A DNA stretch of 47,729 bases from the NCBI GenBank assembly GCA_016790175.1, contig JAEUPI010000156.1:1-47729 (forward strand), written 5' to 3'. Positions 27,123-35,925 of the stretch are shown in pieces; positions within the stretch are counted from its first letter, which is position 1, and the number at the start of each line of letters is the position of its first letter. Under the pieces are notes generated by a model that did not search any database, was not told where the DNA came from, and saw only the letters and a program-made list of their open reading frames with translations. Made by a program: the position numbers and the translations under genes. The DNA is from Burkholderiaceae bacterium. Lineage in GTDB: Bacteria; Pseudomonadota; Gammaproteobacteria; Burkholderiales; Burkholderiaceae_C.

Positions 27123-28271
27123 ATGACGATCGGATTGCACTCCCCGTTGCCCTCGCCACGCGTGGCGTTTGTGCTTCCGCTACTTGGCCTGCTGGCCTGC
27201 GGCGCGATCGGCGCGTTCGCACAGGGTGCATCGGCACCCTCCGCTCGTCCCGCGCTGACCGTCACGCTGGTCGCACCACAAAGCGGCGACTGGCCGGAAC
27301 GGCTGAGCGCCAACGGCAATGTGGCGGCGTGGCAGGAGGCCATCATCGGCGCCGAAGCGGCCGGCCTGCGCCTGCACGACGTGCTGGTGAACGTGGGCGA
27401 CACCGTCAAGCGCGGTCAGCTGATCGCGCGCCTGAACGAGGCGACCATCGCGGCCGATGTAGCGCAGACGCGCGCCTCGTTGGCGGAGGCGCAGGCCGCG
27501 GCCGACGAAGCGCGGGCCAACGGCGATCGAGCGCGCGAGCTCGGGCCCACCGGCGTCATCAGCGCGCAGCAGATCAACCAGTGGCTCACTGCTGAGCGCA
27601 CCGGCCAGGCGCGCGTCGAGGCATTGAAGGCCCGGCTGGCGGCCGAGCAACTGCGGCTGGCGCAGACGCGCGTGCTGGCACCCGATGACGGCGTGATCTC
27701 GTCGCGCAGTGCCACGGTGGGCGCGGTGGTGCAACCCGGGCAGGAGCTGTTCCGACTCATCCGGGGCGGCCGGCTCGAATGGCGCGCCGAAGTGCCAGCC
27801 CCGGACCTGGCGAAGCTCAGGGCGGGGCTGGCGGTCCGCGTCACGCCGGCTGGCGGCAGCACCGTCAACGGTCGCGTGCGCATGGTCGCACCGACCGTCG
27901 ACGCCGGCACGCGCAATGGCCTTGTCTATGTCGACCTGCCCCAGCCCGGCGCGGCCCGTGCCGGCATGTTTGCGCGCGGCGAGTTCGATATCGGGCAATC
28001 CAGGGGCCTGGTGCTGCCGCAGAGCGCCGTCGTGCTGCGTGATGGCTTCTCGTATGTGCAGCGCGTGACACCGCAGTCGCGCATCACGCTGGTGAAGGTG
28101 ACTACCGGACGCCGTATCGGCGATCGTGTCGAGATCCTGTCGGGCATCGATGCGAACAGCCGGGTCGTCGCCGCGGGCGGCGGGTTCCTGGGCGAGGGTG
28201 ACACCGTGCGCGTCGTCGAGTCGGCCTCGGTCTCGGCTGCGCCGGCCAGCGCTGCCACCGTGAAGCGATAG
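27123..28271 (+). CDS. RND efflux periplasmic adaptor (membrane fusion protein)
   Basis: 382 residues from ATG 27123. The N-terminal hydrophobic stretch ends in LLAC, so the protein may be a lipoprotein or have an ordinary signal peptide. The MFP layout is visible: lipoyl half VLVNVGDTVKRGQLIARLNE, a helical hairpin (about 110-185) rich in Ala/Glu/Arg, the second lipoyl half VLAPDDGVISSRSATVGAVV, a beta barrel and a membrane-proximal domain. It bridges the downstream permease to an outer-membrane channel, whose gene is not here. Substrate unknown. Only 10 bp separate it from the permease. Confidence 0.93.
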   Translation: MTIGLHSPLPSPRVAFVLPLLGLLACGAIGAFAQGASAPSARPALTVTLVAPQSGDWPERLSANGNVAAWQEAIIGAEAAGLRLHDVLVNVGDTVKRGQLIARLNEATIAADVAQTRASLAEAQAAADEARANGDRARELGPTGVISAQQINQWLTAERTGQARVEALKARLAAEQLRLAQTRVLAPDDGVISSRSATVGAVVQPGQELFRLIRGGRLEWRAEVPAPDLAKLRAGLAVRVTPAGGSTVNGRVRMVAPTVDAGTRNGLVYVDLPQPGAARAGMFARGEFDIGQSRGLVLPQSAVVLRDGFSYVQRVTPQSRITLVKVTTGRRIGDRVEILSGIDANSRVVAAGGGFLGEGDTVRVVESASVSAAPASAATVKR

Positions 28272-28281
28272 CGGGTCGGCC

Positions 28282-31200
28282 ATGGCGTTGAACGTATCGG
28301 CGGCCTCGATCCGCAATCCGATTCCGGCGTTGATGCTGTTCGTCATGCTCACCGCCGCGGGGATCTTCTCGTTCAACGCGATGAAGATCCAGCAGTTCCC
28401 CGACATCGAGCTGCCCAACGTGATCGTCTCGGCGAGCCTGCCGGGCGCGGCGCCGGCACAGATGGAGACCGAGGTGGCGCGGCGCATCGAGAACTCGATC
28501 GCGTCGATCCAGGGCCTGAAGCACATCTACACCAAGGTGCAGGACGGCGCGGCCACGATCACGGCCGAGTTCCGCCTCGAAAAGCCTCTGCAGGAGGCGG
28601 TCGACGAGGTGCGCGACGCCGTGCAGCGCGTGCGCTCCGACATGCCGGCCGCGTTGCGCGATCCGGTGATCTCCAAGCTCGACATGGCGGCGATGCCGAT
28701 CCTGGCCTACACGGTGGCGTCGGCGCGCCTGGACGACGAGGCGCTGTCGTGGTTCATCGACAACCAGGTCACGAAGGCGCTGCTGGCGGTGCGCGGCGTG
28801 GGCGGCGTGTCGCGGGTGGGTGGTGTCACGCGCGAGGTGCGGGTCGAACTCGATCCGGCCAAGATGCTTGCGCTGGGCATCACCGCCGCCGACGTCTCGC
28901 GGCTGCTGCGGCAGGTGCAGCAGGAGGCGTCGGGCGGACGGATGGACGTGGGCGGTGCCGAGCAGTCGGTGCGCACGATCGCCACCGTGGCCTCGGCGCA
29001 GGAGCTCGGCGCGCTGGATCTCTCGCTGGCCGGCAACGGGTCAGGCACCGAGCGCCGCGTGCGCCTCGACCGGGTGGCGCATGTGGTCGACACCGTGGGC
29101 GAGCAGCGCATGATGGCCTTGCTGAACGGCACGCCGGTGGTGGCCTTCGAGGTGAACCGCTCGCGCGGCGCGAGCGAGGTCGAGGTCGCCGACGGCGTGC
29201 GCGAGGCGCTCAGACGGCTGTCGACGGAGCAGCCCGACGTGAAGCTCACCGAGGCCTTCAACTTCGTCGAGCCGGTGGTCGAGAACTACCACGGCTCGCT
29301 GTCGCTGCTGATCGAAGGCGCCATCCTGGCCGTGATCGTCGTCTGGGCCTTCCTGCGCTCCTGGCGGGCCACGTTCGTGTCTGCGGTGGCCCTGCCGCTG
29401 TCGGTGATCCCGACCTTTGCCGCGATGCATGCGATGGGGTTCTCGATCAACGTGATCACGCTGCTGTCGCTGTCGCTCGTGGTCGGCATCCTTGTCGACG
29501 ATGCGATCGTCGAGATCGAGAACATCATGCGCCACCTTGCCGGCGGAAAGACCCCGTATCAGGCGGCGATGGACGCCGCCGACGAGATCGGCCTCGCGGT
29601 GATCGCCACCACCTTCACGCTGATCGCGGTGTTTCTTCCCACGGCGTTCATGAGCGGGGTGCCGGGGCGCTTCTTCGTGCAATTCGGCTGGACGGCGGCC
29701 ATCGCGGTGTGGTTCTCGCTGGTCGTGGCCCGCATGCTGACGCCGATGATGGCGGCCTACCTGCTGAAGCCGCCGAAGAAGCCGCACCGGGAACCGGCCT
29801 GGATGCCGGCCTATCTGCGACTCGCCTCGTGGTGCCTGAAGCATCGGCTGGCCACCGTGGGTCTGGCGGTGCTGTTCTCGGCGGCCTCGTGCACGCCGCT
29901 GTTCACCGGGCACATCGCCTCCGGCTTCATTCCGCCGGACGACCTGTCGCAGACGCAGGTGAACATCACGCTGCCGCCGGGCAGCACCTTCGCGCAGACG
30001 CTGGCCGTGGCCGAGCGTTCGCGCGAGATCGTGCAGCGCCATCCGCATGTGAAGCTGGTCTACACCGCGGTGGGTGGCGGCCGCGCCGGTGCCGATCCGT
30101 TCCTGGCCCAGATGGGCGCCAGCGACACCCGCCGCGCGACGCTGACGCTCAACCTCACGCCGCGCGGCGAGCGGCCCGGCATCAGCAAGCAATCGGTCGA
30201 GGCCGATCTGCGCCGCGCGCTCGAAGCCGTGCCCGGCGCGCGCTTCAACGTCGGCTTCGGCGGCTCGGCGGAGAAGTACATCCTCGTGCTCGCGGGTGAA
30301 GACGGCGAGCAGCTCGCTGCGCATGCGCGCACCGTGGAACAGGAACTGCGCACGCTGCCCGGCATCGGCGCGGTCACCTCCACATCGAGCCTGCAGCGGC
30401 CCGAGCTGCTGGTGCGGCCCGATCCTGCGCGCGCGGCCGATCTCGGCGTCACGGCAGCGGCGATTGCCGACACGCTGCGTGTGGCCACCGCCGGCGACTA
30501 CGACCAGGGCCTGGCGAAGCTGAACTTCGCGCAGCGCCAGGTGCCGGTGGTGGTGCGGCTGCCCGACTCGGCGCGGCAGGACCTCGCGCTGCTGGCGCAG
30601 CTGGGTGTGCCCGGCGCACACGGCACGGTGCCGCTCGGCAACGTGGCCACGCTCGCGATCGGCAGCGGGCCGGCCCAGATCGACCGCTACGACCGTCTGC
30701 GCAACGTGAACTTCGAGATCGAGCTGGGCGGCGTGCCGCTCGGCAAGGTGCAGGCGATGTCCGATGCGCTGCCGAGCCTGGCGCACCTGCCCTCGGGCAT
30801 CATCAAGACCACCGTCGGCGACGCCGAGGCCATGGTCGAGCTGGCGCAGAGCTTCATGCTCGCGATGCTGACCGGGGTGGCCTGCATCTACATCGTGCTG
30901 GTGCTGCTGTTCCACGCCTTCATCCAGCCCGCGACCATCCTGGCGGCGCTGGTGCTGTCGATTCCCGGCGCGATCCTGGCGCTGTTCGTGACACGCACCG
31001 ATCTCAGCATGCCGTCGATGATCGGCATGATCATGCTGATGGGCATCGCGACCAAGAACTCGATCCTGCTGGTGGACTATGTGGTGATGGCGCGCCGCGA
31101 CCATGGCATGAATCGCTGGGACGCGCTGCTCGATGCATGCCGCAAGCGCGCTCGACCGATCGTGATGACCACGATCGCCATGGGTGCCGGCATGCTGCCG

Positions 31201-31431
31201 ATCGCCGTCGGCTTCGGCACCGACCCAAGCTTCCGCGCGCCGATGGCCATCGTGGTGATCGGTGGGCTCATCACGTCCACCTTTCTCAGCCTGCTGGTGA
31301 TTCCGGTCATCTACACCTACGTCGATGACGCCGTCGAGGCGCTGCGTCGGCTCTGGCGTCGACGATCGGGGCCCGCGGCGGCAGGGGCACTCGCGGCGGG
31401 CGCGGCGGCTGCCCGGCCGGCCGACGGTTGA
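28282..31431 (+). CDS. RND efflux permease
   Basis: 1049 residues, the full length of an AcrB-like trimeric pump. It starts with SIRNPIPALMLFVML (helix 1), has the early periplasmic motif QQFPDIELPNVIVSASLPGA, helix-4 residues VDDAIVEIENI (about 406-416) that carry the proton-relay aspartates, and the second half mirrored with MGIATKNSILLVDYV. It exports unknown compounds using proton-motive force. Sequence type is the HAE1-like group; metal (CzcA) export is less likely because the CzcA-type helix-4 pattern is absent. Ends ahead of the hydrolase gene by 11 bp. Confidence 0.95.
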   Translation: MALNVSAASIRNPIPALMLFVMLTAAGIFSFNAMKIQQFPDIELPNVIVSASLPGAAPAQMETEVARRIENSIASIQGLKHIYTKVQDGAATITAEFRLEKPLQEAVDEVRDAVQRVRSDMPAALRDPVISKLDMAAMPILAYTVASARLDDEALSWFIDNQVTKALLAVRGVGGVSRVGGVTREVRVELDPAKMLALGITAADVSRLLRQVQQEASGGRMDVGGAEQSVRTIATVASAQELGALDLSLAGNGSGTERRVRLDRVAHVVDTVGEQRMMALLNGTPVVAFEVNRSRGASEVEVADGVREALRRLSTEQPDVKLTEAFNFVEPVVENYHGSLSLLIEGAILAVIVVWAFLRSWRATFVSAVALPLSVIPTFAAMHAMGFSINVITLLSLSLVVGILVDDAIVEIENIMRHLAGGKTPYQAAMDAADEIGLAVIATTFTLIAVFLPTAFMSGVPGRFFVQFGWTAAIAVWFSLVVARMLTPMMAAYLLKPPKKPHREPAWMPAYLRLASWCLKHRLATVGLAVLFSAASCTPLFTGHIASGFIPPDDLSQTQVNITLPPGSTFAQTLAVAERSREIVQRHPHVKLVYTAVGGGRAGADPFLAQMGASDTRRATLTLNLTPRGERPGISKQSVEADLRRALEAVPGARFNVGFGGSAEKYILVLAGEDGEQLAAHARTVEQELRTLPGIGAVTSTSSLQRPELLVRPDPARAADLGVTAAAIADTLRVATAGDYDQGLAKLNFAQRQVPVVVRLPDSARQDLALLAQLGVPGAHGTVPLGNVATLAIGSGPAQIDRYDRLRNVNFEIELGGVPLGKVQAMSDALPSLAHLPSGIIKTTVGDAEAMVELAQSFMLAMLTGVACIYIVLVLLFHAFIQPATILAALVLSIPGAILALFVTRTDLSMPSMIGMIMLMGIATKNSILLVDYVVMARRDHGMNRWDALLDACRKRARPIVMTTIAMGAGMLPIAVGFGTDPSFRAPMAIVVIGGLITSTFLSLLVIPVIYTYVDDAVEALRRLWRRRSGPAAAGALAAGAAAARPADG

Positions 31432-31442
31432 TCGAAACGCCG

Positions 31443-32456
31443 ATGTCTAGTGCCCCGCAATCGCGCCGCTGGATAGCCGCCGCGATCCTGCTCGTCGGCC
31501 TTGCAGTGATCGGCCCGAGCGCGCGGGCCGAGACGCCCACGCTCGAACCGGCCGCGTCCATGCGGCCTGCGCCGGCGGCGCACGAATCATCGGACTTCGA
31601 CTGGTTCGACGACTCGCGCGGCCGCGAGGTGCCGGCGCGCCTGTACTGGCCCCTGCTGGCTGACGCCGAGCAGCCGGTGCCGCTGGTGGTGTTCTCGCAT
31701 GGCATCGGCGGCTCGCGGCGCGGCTACAGCTACCTCGGGCGCTACTTCGCAGACCACGGCATCGCCAGCCTGCATGTGCAGCATGTGGGCAGCGACCGCA
31801 CGCTGTGGCGCGGCAACCCGTTCGGACTGGTCGGCCGCCTGTGGGACGCGGCCTCCGAAGCCGAGGCGCTGGCCCGTGCGCGTGACCTGAGTTTCGCCCT
31901 CGACCAGTTGCTCGACCAGGCACTGCAGGGCCGGCAGATCGATCGCGATCGCATCGCCGCCGCTGGACACTCCTATGGTGCCAATACCGCGATGCTGGTG
32001 ACAGGTGCCAACGTGTCGCGGCCGGGGCAGGCGTTGTCGTTGCGCGATACGCGGTTCCGCGCCGCGCTGCTGCTGTCGGCGCCACCGTTCTATGGCGAAG
32101 CCGACGTGCAGCGCATCCTCGGCGCGCTGACTCTGCCCACGCTGCACGTCACCGCCACCGACGACGTGATCCGCATTCCGGGCTACTACTCGCCGAGCGC
32201 CGACCGCGTGGCGGTCTTCGAGGCCGCCGGCAGCGCCCGCAAGGCGCTGGCGGTGTTCGACGGTGGCTCGCACAGCGTGTTCACCGACCGTGTCGGCACC
32301 GGCGGCGTGCAGCTGAATCCGCGCATCAAGGCGGCCACGCAGTCGCTGGCGGTGGCATTCCTGCGCAGCGTGTTCGACGGCCAGGACGAGGCGCTGCAGT
32401 CGTGGCCGCTGCGCCATCGCGAGCTCATCGCGCAGTGGGTGCGCCACGGCCCTTGA
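31443..32456 (+). CDS. Secreted alpha/beta hydrolase
   Basis: 337 residues. ATG at 31443 is preferred over TTG 31428, which overlaps the permease stop; neither has a clear ribosome site. The signal peptide (about 9-29) ends ARA before ETPT. Alpha/beta-hydrolase features are VVFSHGIGGSRRGYSYLGRY (oxyanion region), nucleophile elbow GHSYG with Ser177, and a late GGSHSVF with the catalytic His. It resembles the dienelactone-hydrolase/PAF-acetylhydrolase group. Likely periplasmic esterase. Its 3' end overlaps the convergent photolyase gene by 32 bp. Confidence 0.85.
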   Translation: MSSAPQSRRWIAAAILLVGLAVIGPSARAETPTLEPAASMRPAPAAHESSDFDWFDDSRGREVPARLYWPLLADAEQPVPLVVFSHGIGGSRRGYSYLGRYFADHGIASLHVQHVGSDRTLWRGNPFGLVGRLWDAASEAEALARARDLSFALDQLLDQALQGRQIDRDRIAAAGHSYGANTAMLVTGANVSRPGQALSLRDTRFRAALLLSAPPFYGEADVQRILGALTLPTLHVTATDDVIRIPGYYSPSADRVAVFEAAGSARKALAVFDGGSHSVFTDRVGTGGVQLNPRIKAATQSLAVAFLRSVFDGQDEALQSWPLRHRELIAQWVRHGP

Positions 32457-33966
32457 CCGCGGCATAGCGCTTCAACGTGGCCGTGCGCGCGGCGTCGTGA
32501 TCGACGATCGGTGCCGGATAGTCGCGGTCGAGCGCGACGCCGGCAGCGGCAAGGTCGACCGGCCGCGCGCGCCACGGGGCGTGGATGGCGGCGTCGGGCA
32601 GCTTCGCCAATTGCGGCAGGTAGCGGCGGATGAAATGCCCCTGCGCGTCGAACTTCTCGCTCTGCGTCACCGGATTGAAGATGCGGAAGTACGGTTGCGC
32701 GTCGCAACCTGTGGAGGCGGCCCATTGCCAGCCGCCGTTGTTGGCGGCGAGGTCGAAGTCGTTGAGCTTCTCGGCAAAGTAGGCCTCGCCGCGCCGCCAG
32801 TCCAGCCCCAGGTGCTTGACGAGGAAGCTCGCGCTCACCATGCGCAGCCGGTTGTGCATGTAGCCCGTCTGGTTGAGCTGGTGCATGGCCGCGTCCACCA
32901 GCGGGTAGCCGGTGTGCCCCGCGCACCATGCGGCGAAATGGGCATCGGCGACGCGCCCGTGCTCGAAGTGCAACGCGTCGTACTCGCGCTTGAACGCATG
33001 GCCCACGACATGCGGGTGGTGGTGCAGGATCTGGTGATAGAACTCGCGCCAGATCAGTTCCGACAACCACACTTCGGCGCCATGCGAACCGCCTTGCATG
33101 CGCTGCCAGGCCGCGCGCGCCAGCTGTCGCACCGAGATCGTGCCGAATCGCAGGTGAGTGCTGAGGTAGCTCGGGCCCTTGAGGCCGGGATGGTCGCGTG
33201 TCTTCGCATAGTGGTCGATGCGCGACTCGAAGTCGACCCACAGCGTCTTCGCGCCGACGGTTCCGGCCGGCAGTCTCAACTCGTGCAGATTGGTCGGCTC
33301 GAAGCCGATATCGTGCAGTACCGGCACGCCAGGCCGGCAGCCCGACGGCAGTGGCGCCAGCGCGCCGGCCAGCGGTTCGATCGGCCATGCGGCCAGGGCC
33401 GCGTGATCGACCCGCTTGAGCCAGGCACTCTTGTACGGCGTGAAGACGCTGTAGGGCGTCTGTGTCGTGGTCGTCACCTCAGATCGCTCGAATACCACAT
33501 GGTCCTTGCCGGTGTGCAAGGCGATGCCGGCCTCGGCCAGCGCGCCCCGTGCGCGTGCATCGCGTGACAGCGCGTAAGGATCGTCGTCATGGTTCGCGTA
33601 GACGGCCTGCACGCCGAGTTCGGAGGCGAGGCGCGAGATCTCCTTCACGGCATCGCCGAAGCGCACGATCAGGTGCGTGCCTTGCACGTCGCGGCTCTCG
33701 CCGAGCGCGAGAAGCTGCCGATCGAGGTCGACCAGGCTGTCGCGGATGAACTCGACGCGGCGGTCGGTGCGCGGCAGCGGATCGAGGATCGTGCGATCGA
33801 AGATGAACGCGCACCATACCCGGCGCGCTGCCGCGAGTGCGTGGTGCAGTGCCGCGTGATCGTCGGCGCGCAGATCGCGCCGGAACCACACCAGTGCCGC
33901 GGACAGCGGCTTGTCCTGCGCAGCGGCCGGGCGTCTGGCGTCGGCAGCTGTCCGGCGCTCAGGCAT
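32425..33966 (-). CDS. phrB: Deoxyribodipyrimidine photolyase
   Basis: 513 residues with ATG at 33966, overlapping the rraA-like stop by 8 bp. The N-terminal photolyase alpha/beta domain begins ALVWFRRDLRADDHAAL (antenna-binding). The FAD domain contains WLSELIWREFYHQIL, TGYPLVDAAMHQLNQTGYMHNRLRM and NGGWQWAASTGCDAQPYFRIFNP, all class I CPD-photolyase motifs with the electron-transfer tryptophans. It repairs cyclobutane pyrimidine dimers using light. The length is slightly above the family norm because of an N-terminal Ala/Arg-rich stretch; a start nearer the core (after 20 residues) is possible. Confidence 0.94.
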   Translation of the reverse strand: MPERRTAADARRPAAAQDKPLSAALVWFRRDLRADDHAALHHALAAARRVWCAFIFDRTILDPLPRTDRRVEFIRDSLVDLDRQLLALGESRDVQGTHLIVRFGDAVKEISRLASELGVQAVYANHDDDPYALSRDARARGALAEAGIALHTGKDHVVFERSEVTTTTQTPYSVFTPYKSAWLKRVDHAALAAWPIEPLAGALAPLPSGCRPGVPVLHDIGFEPTNLHELRLPAGTVGAKTLWVDFESRIDHYAKTRDHPGLKGPSYLSTHLRFGTISVRQLARAAWQRMQGGSHGAEVWLSELIWREFYHQILHHHPHVVGHAFKREYDALHFEHGRVADAHFAAWCAGHTGYPLVDAAMHQLNQTGYMHNRLRMVSASFLVKHLGLDWRRGEAYFAEKLNDFDLAANNGGWQWAASTGCDAQPYFRIFNPVTQSEKFDAQGHFIRRYLPQLAKLPDAAIHAPWRARPVDLAAAGVALDRDYPAPIVDHDAARTATLKRYAAVKGRGAPTAR

Positions 33967-34687
33967 CGCCTCGGCTGCGTCGCCACGCCTGGTAACGGGC
34001 TGCCGTGGCCTCGTTGGGCGGGTACAGGCCCGGCAACGCCACGCCGCGCTCGACCTCCTGCATGATCCAGCCCTCGAGCGTCTCCTGTTCCACCGCCTCG
34101 GCGACCACGGCATCGAGCATCGCTGCGGGGATCAGCACGGCGCCGTCGTCGTCGGCCACGACGACGTCGTTCGGGAACACGGCCACGCCGCCGCAGGCGA
34201 TCGGCTCCTGCCAGCCGACGAACGTGAGGCCGGCCACCGAAGCCGGTGCCACGGTGCCCTGGCACCACACCGACAGGCCGGTGCCGAGCACGCCGACGCC
34301 GTCGCGCACCATGCCGTCGGTCACCAGAGCGGCGACCTCGCGCTTGCGCATGCGTGCGCACAGGATGTCGCCAAAGATGCCGGCATCGGCGACGCCCATC
34401 GCATCGACCACGGCCACGCAGCCGGCAGGCATGGCCTCGATCGCTGCGCGCGTGGAAATCGGGTTGCCCCAGGAGGCTGGCGTCGCCAGGTCTTCACGCA
34501 CCGGCACGAACCGTAGCGTGAAGGCACGACCGATCACGCGGCCCTGGTTTGGTGCGAAGGGCCGGCTGTCACGGATCCACACATGGCGCAGGCCCTTCTT
34601 GAGCAGCACGGTGGTGAGGGTGGCGGTCGTCACGTGGCGCAGGGCGGCGACCACGCCGGGGCTCAGGGCCTGGACTTCGACGCTCAT
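33959..34687 (-). CDS. RraA-family protein
   Basis: 242 residues from ATG 34687. The RraA fold is evident: a lead helix, then GRAFTLRFVP, the core VVDAMGVADAGIFGDILCARMRKREVAALVTDGMVRD (spread over about 100-137) with the G-D/RD residues used for metal and substrate by the aldolase branch, and VVADDDGAVLIP. Two activities exist in the family: inhibition of RNase E (RraA) and 4-hydroxy-4-methyl-2-oxoglutarate aldolase. The length (about 240 rather than 160) and the intact D/RD residues leave both open. Upstream of, and overlapping, the photolyase gene. Confidence 0.88.
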   Translation of the reverse strand: MSVEVQALSPGVVAALRHVTTATLTTVLLKKGLRHVWIRDSRPFAPNQGRVIGRAFTLRFVPVREDLATPASWGNPISTRAAIEAMPAGCVAVVDAMGVADAGIFGDILCARMRKREVAALVTDGMVRDGVGVLGTGLSVWCQGTVAPASVAGLTFVGWQEPIACGGVAVFPNDVVVADDDGAVLIPAAMLDAVVAEAVEQETLEGWIMQEVERGVALPGLYPPNEATAARYQAWRRSRGDA

Positions 34688-34795
34688 CGGGGTTGTCACC
34701 TTTCTCGGTTGACTGCGTGTTGCGCACGGAACGCCAAGTGTCGCGCGGATCCGGCCGCCGGGTCTGCAACGCTGCCGGCCGGCAGCGACCGCGGC

Positions 34796-34832
34796 CTGTC
34801 GGGCCCCCCATCGAGGGGCGGCCCGCCGACAG
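34796..34832. promoter_or_regulatory. GC-rich hairpin upstream of yqgE
   Basis: Outer arms CTGTCGG and CCGACAG pair perfectly; inside them GGGCC-type and CCCC/GGGG blocks pair around an ATCGA loop. It lies 10 bases before a -10-like TAGAAT, where a -35 element would be expected. It might be an operator or the terminator of an antisense transcript. Confidence 0.4.
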
Positions 34833-34841
34833 GGTGGGGCA

Positions 34842-34847
34842 TAGAAT
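34842..34847 (+). promoter_or_regulatory. -10-like TAGAAT, 6 bases before yqgE ATG
   Basis: TAGAAT is followed by six bases and then ATG 34854. A transcript would start at about the A of the ATG. The nearest purine run (GGGG) is 15 bases upstream of the ATG, too far for a normal ribosome site. Confidence 0.5.
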
Positions 34848-34853
34848 GAATTC

Positions 34854-35432
34854 ATGGCCACGAGCCGTATCGACCTGACCAATCAGTTCCTGATCGCGAT
34901 GCCGGGCATGGCGGACGACACGTTCGCCCGCAGCGTGGTCTATCTGTGCGAGCACTCGGAGAAGGGAGCGCTCGGTCTGGTGATCAACAAGCCGATCGAC
35001 ATCAAGCTGAAGAACCTGTTCGAGAAGGTCGAGCTGTCGCTCGACCGCAAGGATCTCGCGGAGCAGCCCGTCTACTTCGGCGGCCCGGTGCAGACCGAAC
35101 GCGGCTTCGTGCTGCACGAGCGCATGGGCGGCGAGGACAGCCCCTACAACTCCACGCTCGCGATCCCCGGCGGACTCGAGATGACGACCAGCAAAGACGT
35201 GCTCGAGGCCATGTCGCACGGTGCCGGTCCGCGCCGGGTGCTCGTGACCCTGGGCTACAGCGGCTGGGAAGCCGGCCAGCTGGAGGAAGAGATCGGACGC
35301 AACGGCTGGTTGACGGTGAATGCCACGCCAGAGCTGATCTTCGACACGCCGGTCGAGCAGCGTTACGACAAGGCCCTGGCGCTGCTGGGCATCGATCCGC
35401 GCATGCTCAGCCAGGAGGCGGGTCACGCATGA
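34854..35432 (+). CDS. yqgE: YqgE/AlgH family protein
   Basis: 192 residues of the DUF179 (YqgE/AlgH) family: LTNQFLIAMPGMADDTFARSV at the start, LVINKPIDI, VYFGGPVQTERGFVLH, and the late LGYSGWEAGQLEEEI. Cytoplasmic, role poorly defined; AlgH affects alginate regulation in Pseudomonas. The gene ends GCA-TGA, with the TGA overlapping an ATG that opens a 28-residue frame leading to ruvX. It heads the yqgE-ruvX-pyrR-pyrB-pyrC'-plsC operon. Confidence 0.95.
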   Translation: MATSRIDLTNQFLIAMPGMADDTFARSVVYLCEHSEKGALGLVINKPIDIKLKNLFEKVELSLDRKDLAEQPVYFGGPVQTERGFVLHERMGGEDSPYNSTLAIPGGLEMTTSKDVLEAMSHGAGPRRVLVTLGYSGWEAGQLEEEIGRNGWLTVNATPELIFDTPVEQRYDKALALLGIDPRMLSQEAGHA

Positions 35433-35515
35433 GCCGGACGCGCGACCGTGCCTGCGCACGGGCGCGCGCCTGCGAATGGGCGGCGCGTCTCGCGGCGCGC
35501 GTGCTGCAAGCATGA
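35429..35515 (+). CDS. 28-residue micro-ORF bridging yqgE and ruvX
   Basis: A frame of 28 codons whose ATG overlaps the yqgE stop (ATGA) and whose TGA overlaps the ruvX start (ATGA). The peptide would be Arg/Ala/Cys-rich and very basic (starts MSRTRDRACARARACEW). The octamer GCATGAGC is repeated exactly at both ends (35427-35434 and 35510-35517). It is not obviously a copy of the dispersed repeat. It may act to couple translation rather than make a stable peptide; it could also be a chance open frame. Confidence 0.4.
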   Translation: MSRTRDRACARARACEWAARLAARVLQA

Positions 35516-35925
35516 GCAGCGCAGCTGCCGTGTCGCCTGCCCCGCCCCGTTCGTTCCTCGCGTTTGACGTCAGCCTGCGCCGGGTCGGCGTCGCTTGCGG
35601 CAGCACGTTGCTGCGCCAGGCGACACCGCTCGAGACCCTCATGGCCGAGGGGGACCGGCGGTTCGATGCGATTGCCCGACTGATCGCGCAGTGGCAGCCC
35701 GACGAGCTCGTGGTGGGGGTGCCGACCCATCCCGACGGCGCGCCGCACGACAATACCCGGCGCGCACAGCGATTCGCCCGCCAGCTGCACGGCCGCTTCC
35801 GGCTGCCGGTGCACGAGGTGGACGAGCGCTACACGACCACCGAGGCGCGTGCGGCCGGTGCGGCAGACCTGGATGCAGCCGCGGCCGTGCTGATCCTCGA
35901 GCAGTACCTGCGAACCCTAGCATGA
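35512..35925 (+). CDS. ruvX: Holliday-junction resolvase-like RuvX (YqgF)
   Basis: 137 residues from ATG 35512; a longer frame from 35476 has no support. RNase H-like fold: FLAFDVSLRRVGVACGS at the N-terminus with the first catalytic Asp, then LVVGVPTHPDGAPHDNTRRAQRFARQL and VHEVDERYTTTEARAAGAADLDAAAAVLIL carrying the further acidic residues. In bacteria YqgF acts in 16S rRNA 5'-end maturation. It ends GCA-TGA with ATGA overlap onto a repeat-derived micro-ORF. Confidence 0.95.
   Translation: MSSAAAVSPAPPRSFLAFDVSLRRVGVACGSTLLRQATPLETLMAEGDRRFDAIARLIAQWQPDELVVGVPTHPDGAPHDNTRRAQRFARQLHGRFRLPVHEVDERYTTTEARAAGAADLDAAAAVLILEQYLRTLA

Larger units (their letters stand above)
34688..34853. other. 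Divergent rraA-like / yqgE intergenic region
   Basis: 166 bp. It contains a strong GC-rich hairpin (34796-34832) and a TAGAAT hexamer close to yqgE (34842-34847). Nothing coding is seen. Confidence 0.5.

Noticed and set aside
29041-31104. 687-codon minus-strand frame opposite the RND permease
   Set aside because: Antisense shadow; His/Arg/Asp-rich and without family motifs.
34796-34832. Fourth copy of the dispersed repeat upstream of yqgE
   Set aside because: It has CCCCCC and GGGG runs, but the flanking blocks and their order do not match copies A-C; kept as a hairpin only.
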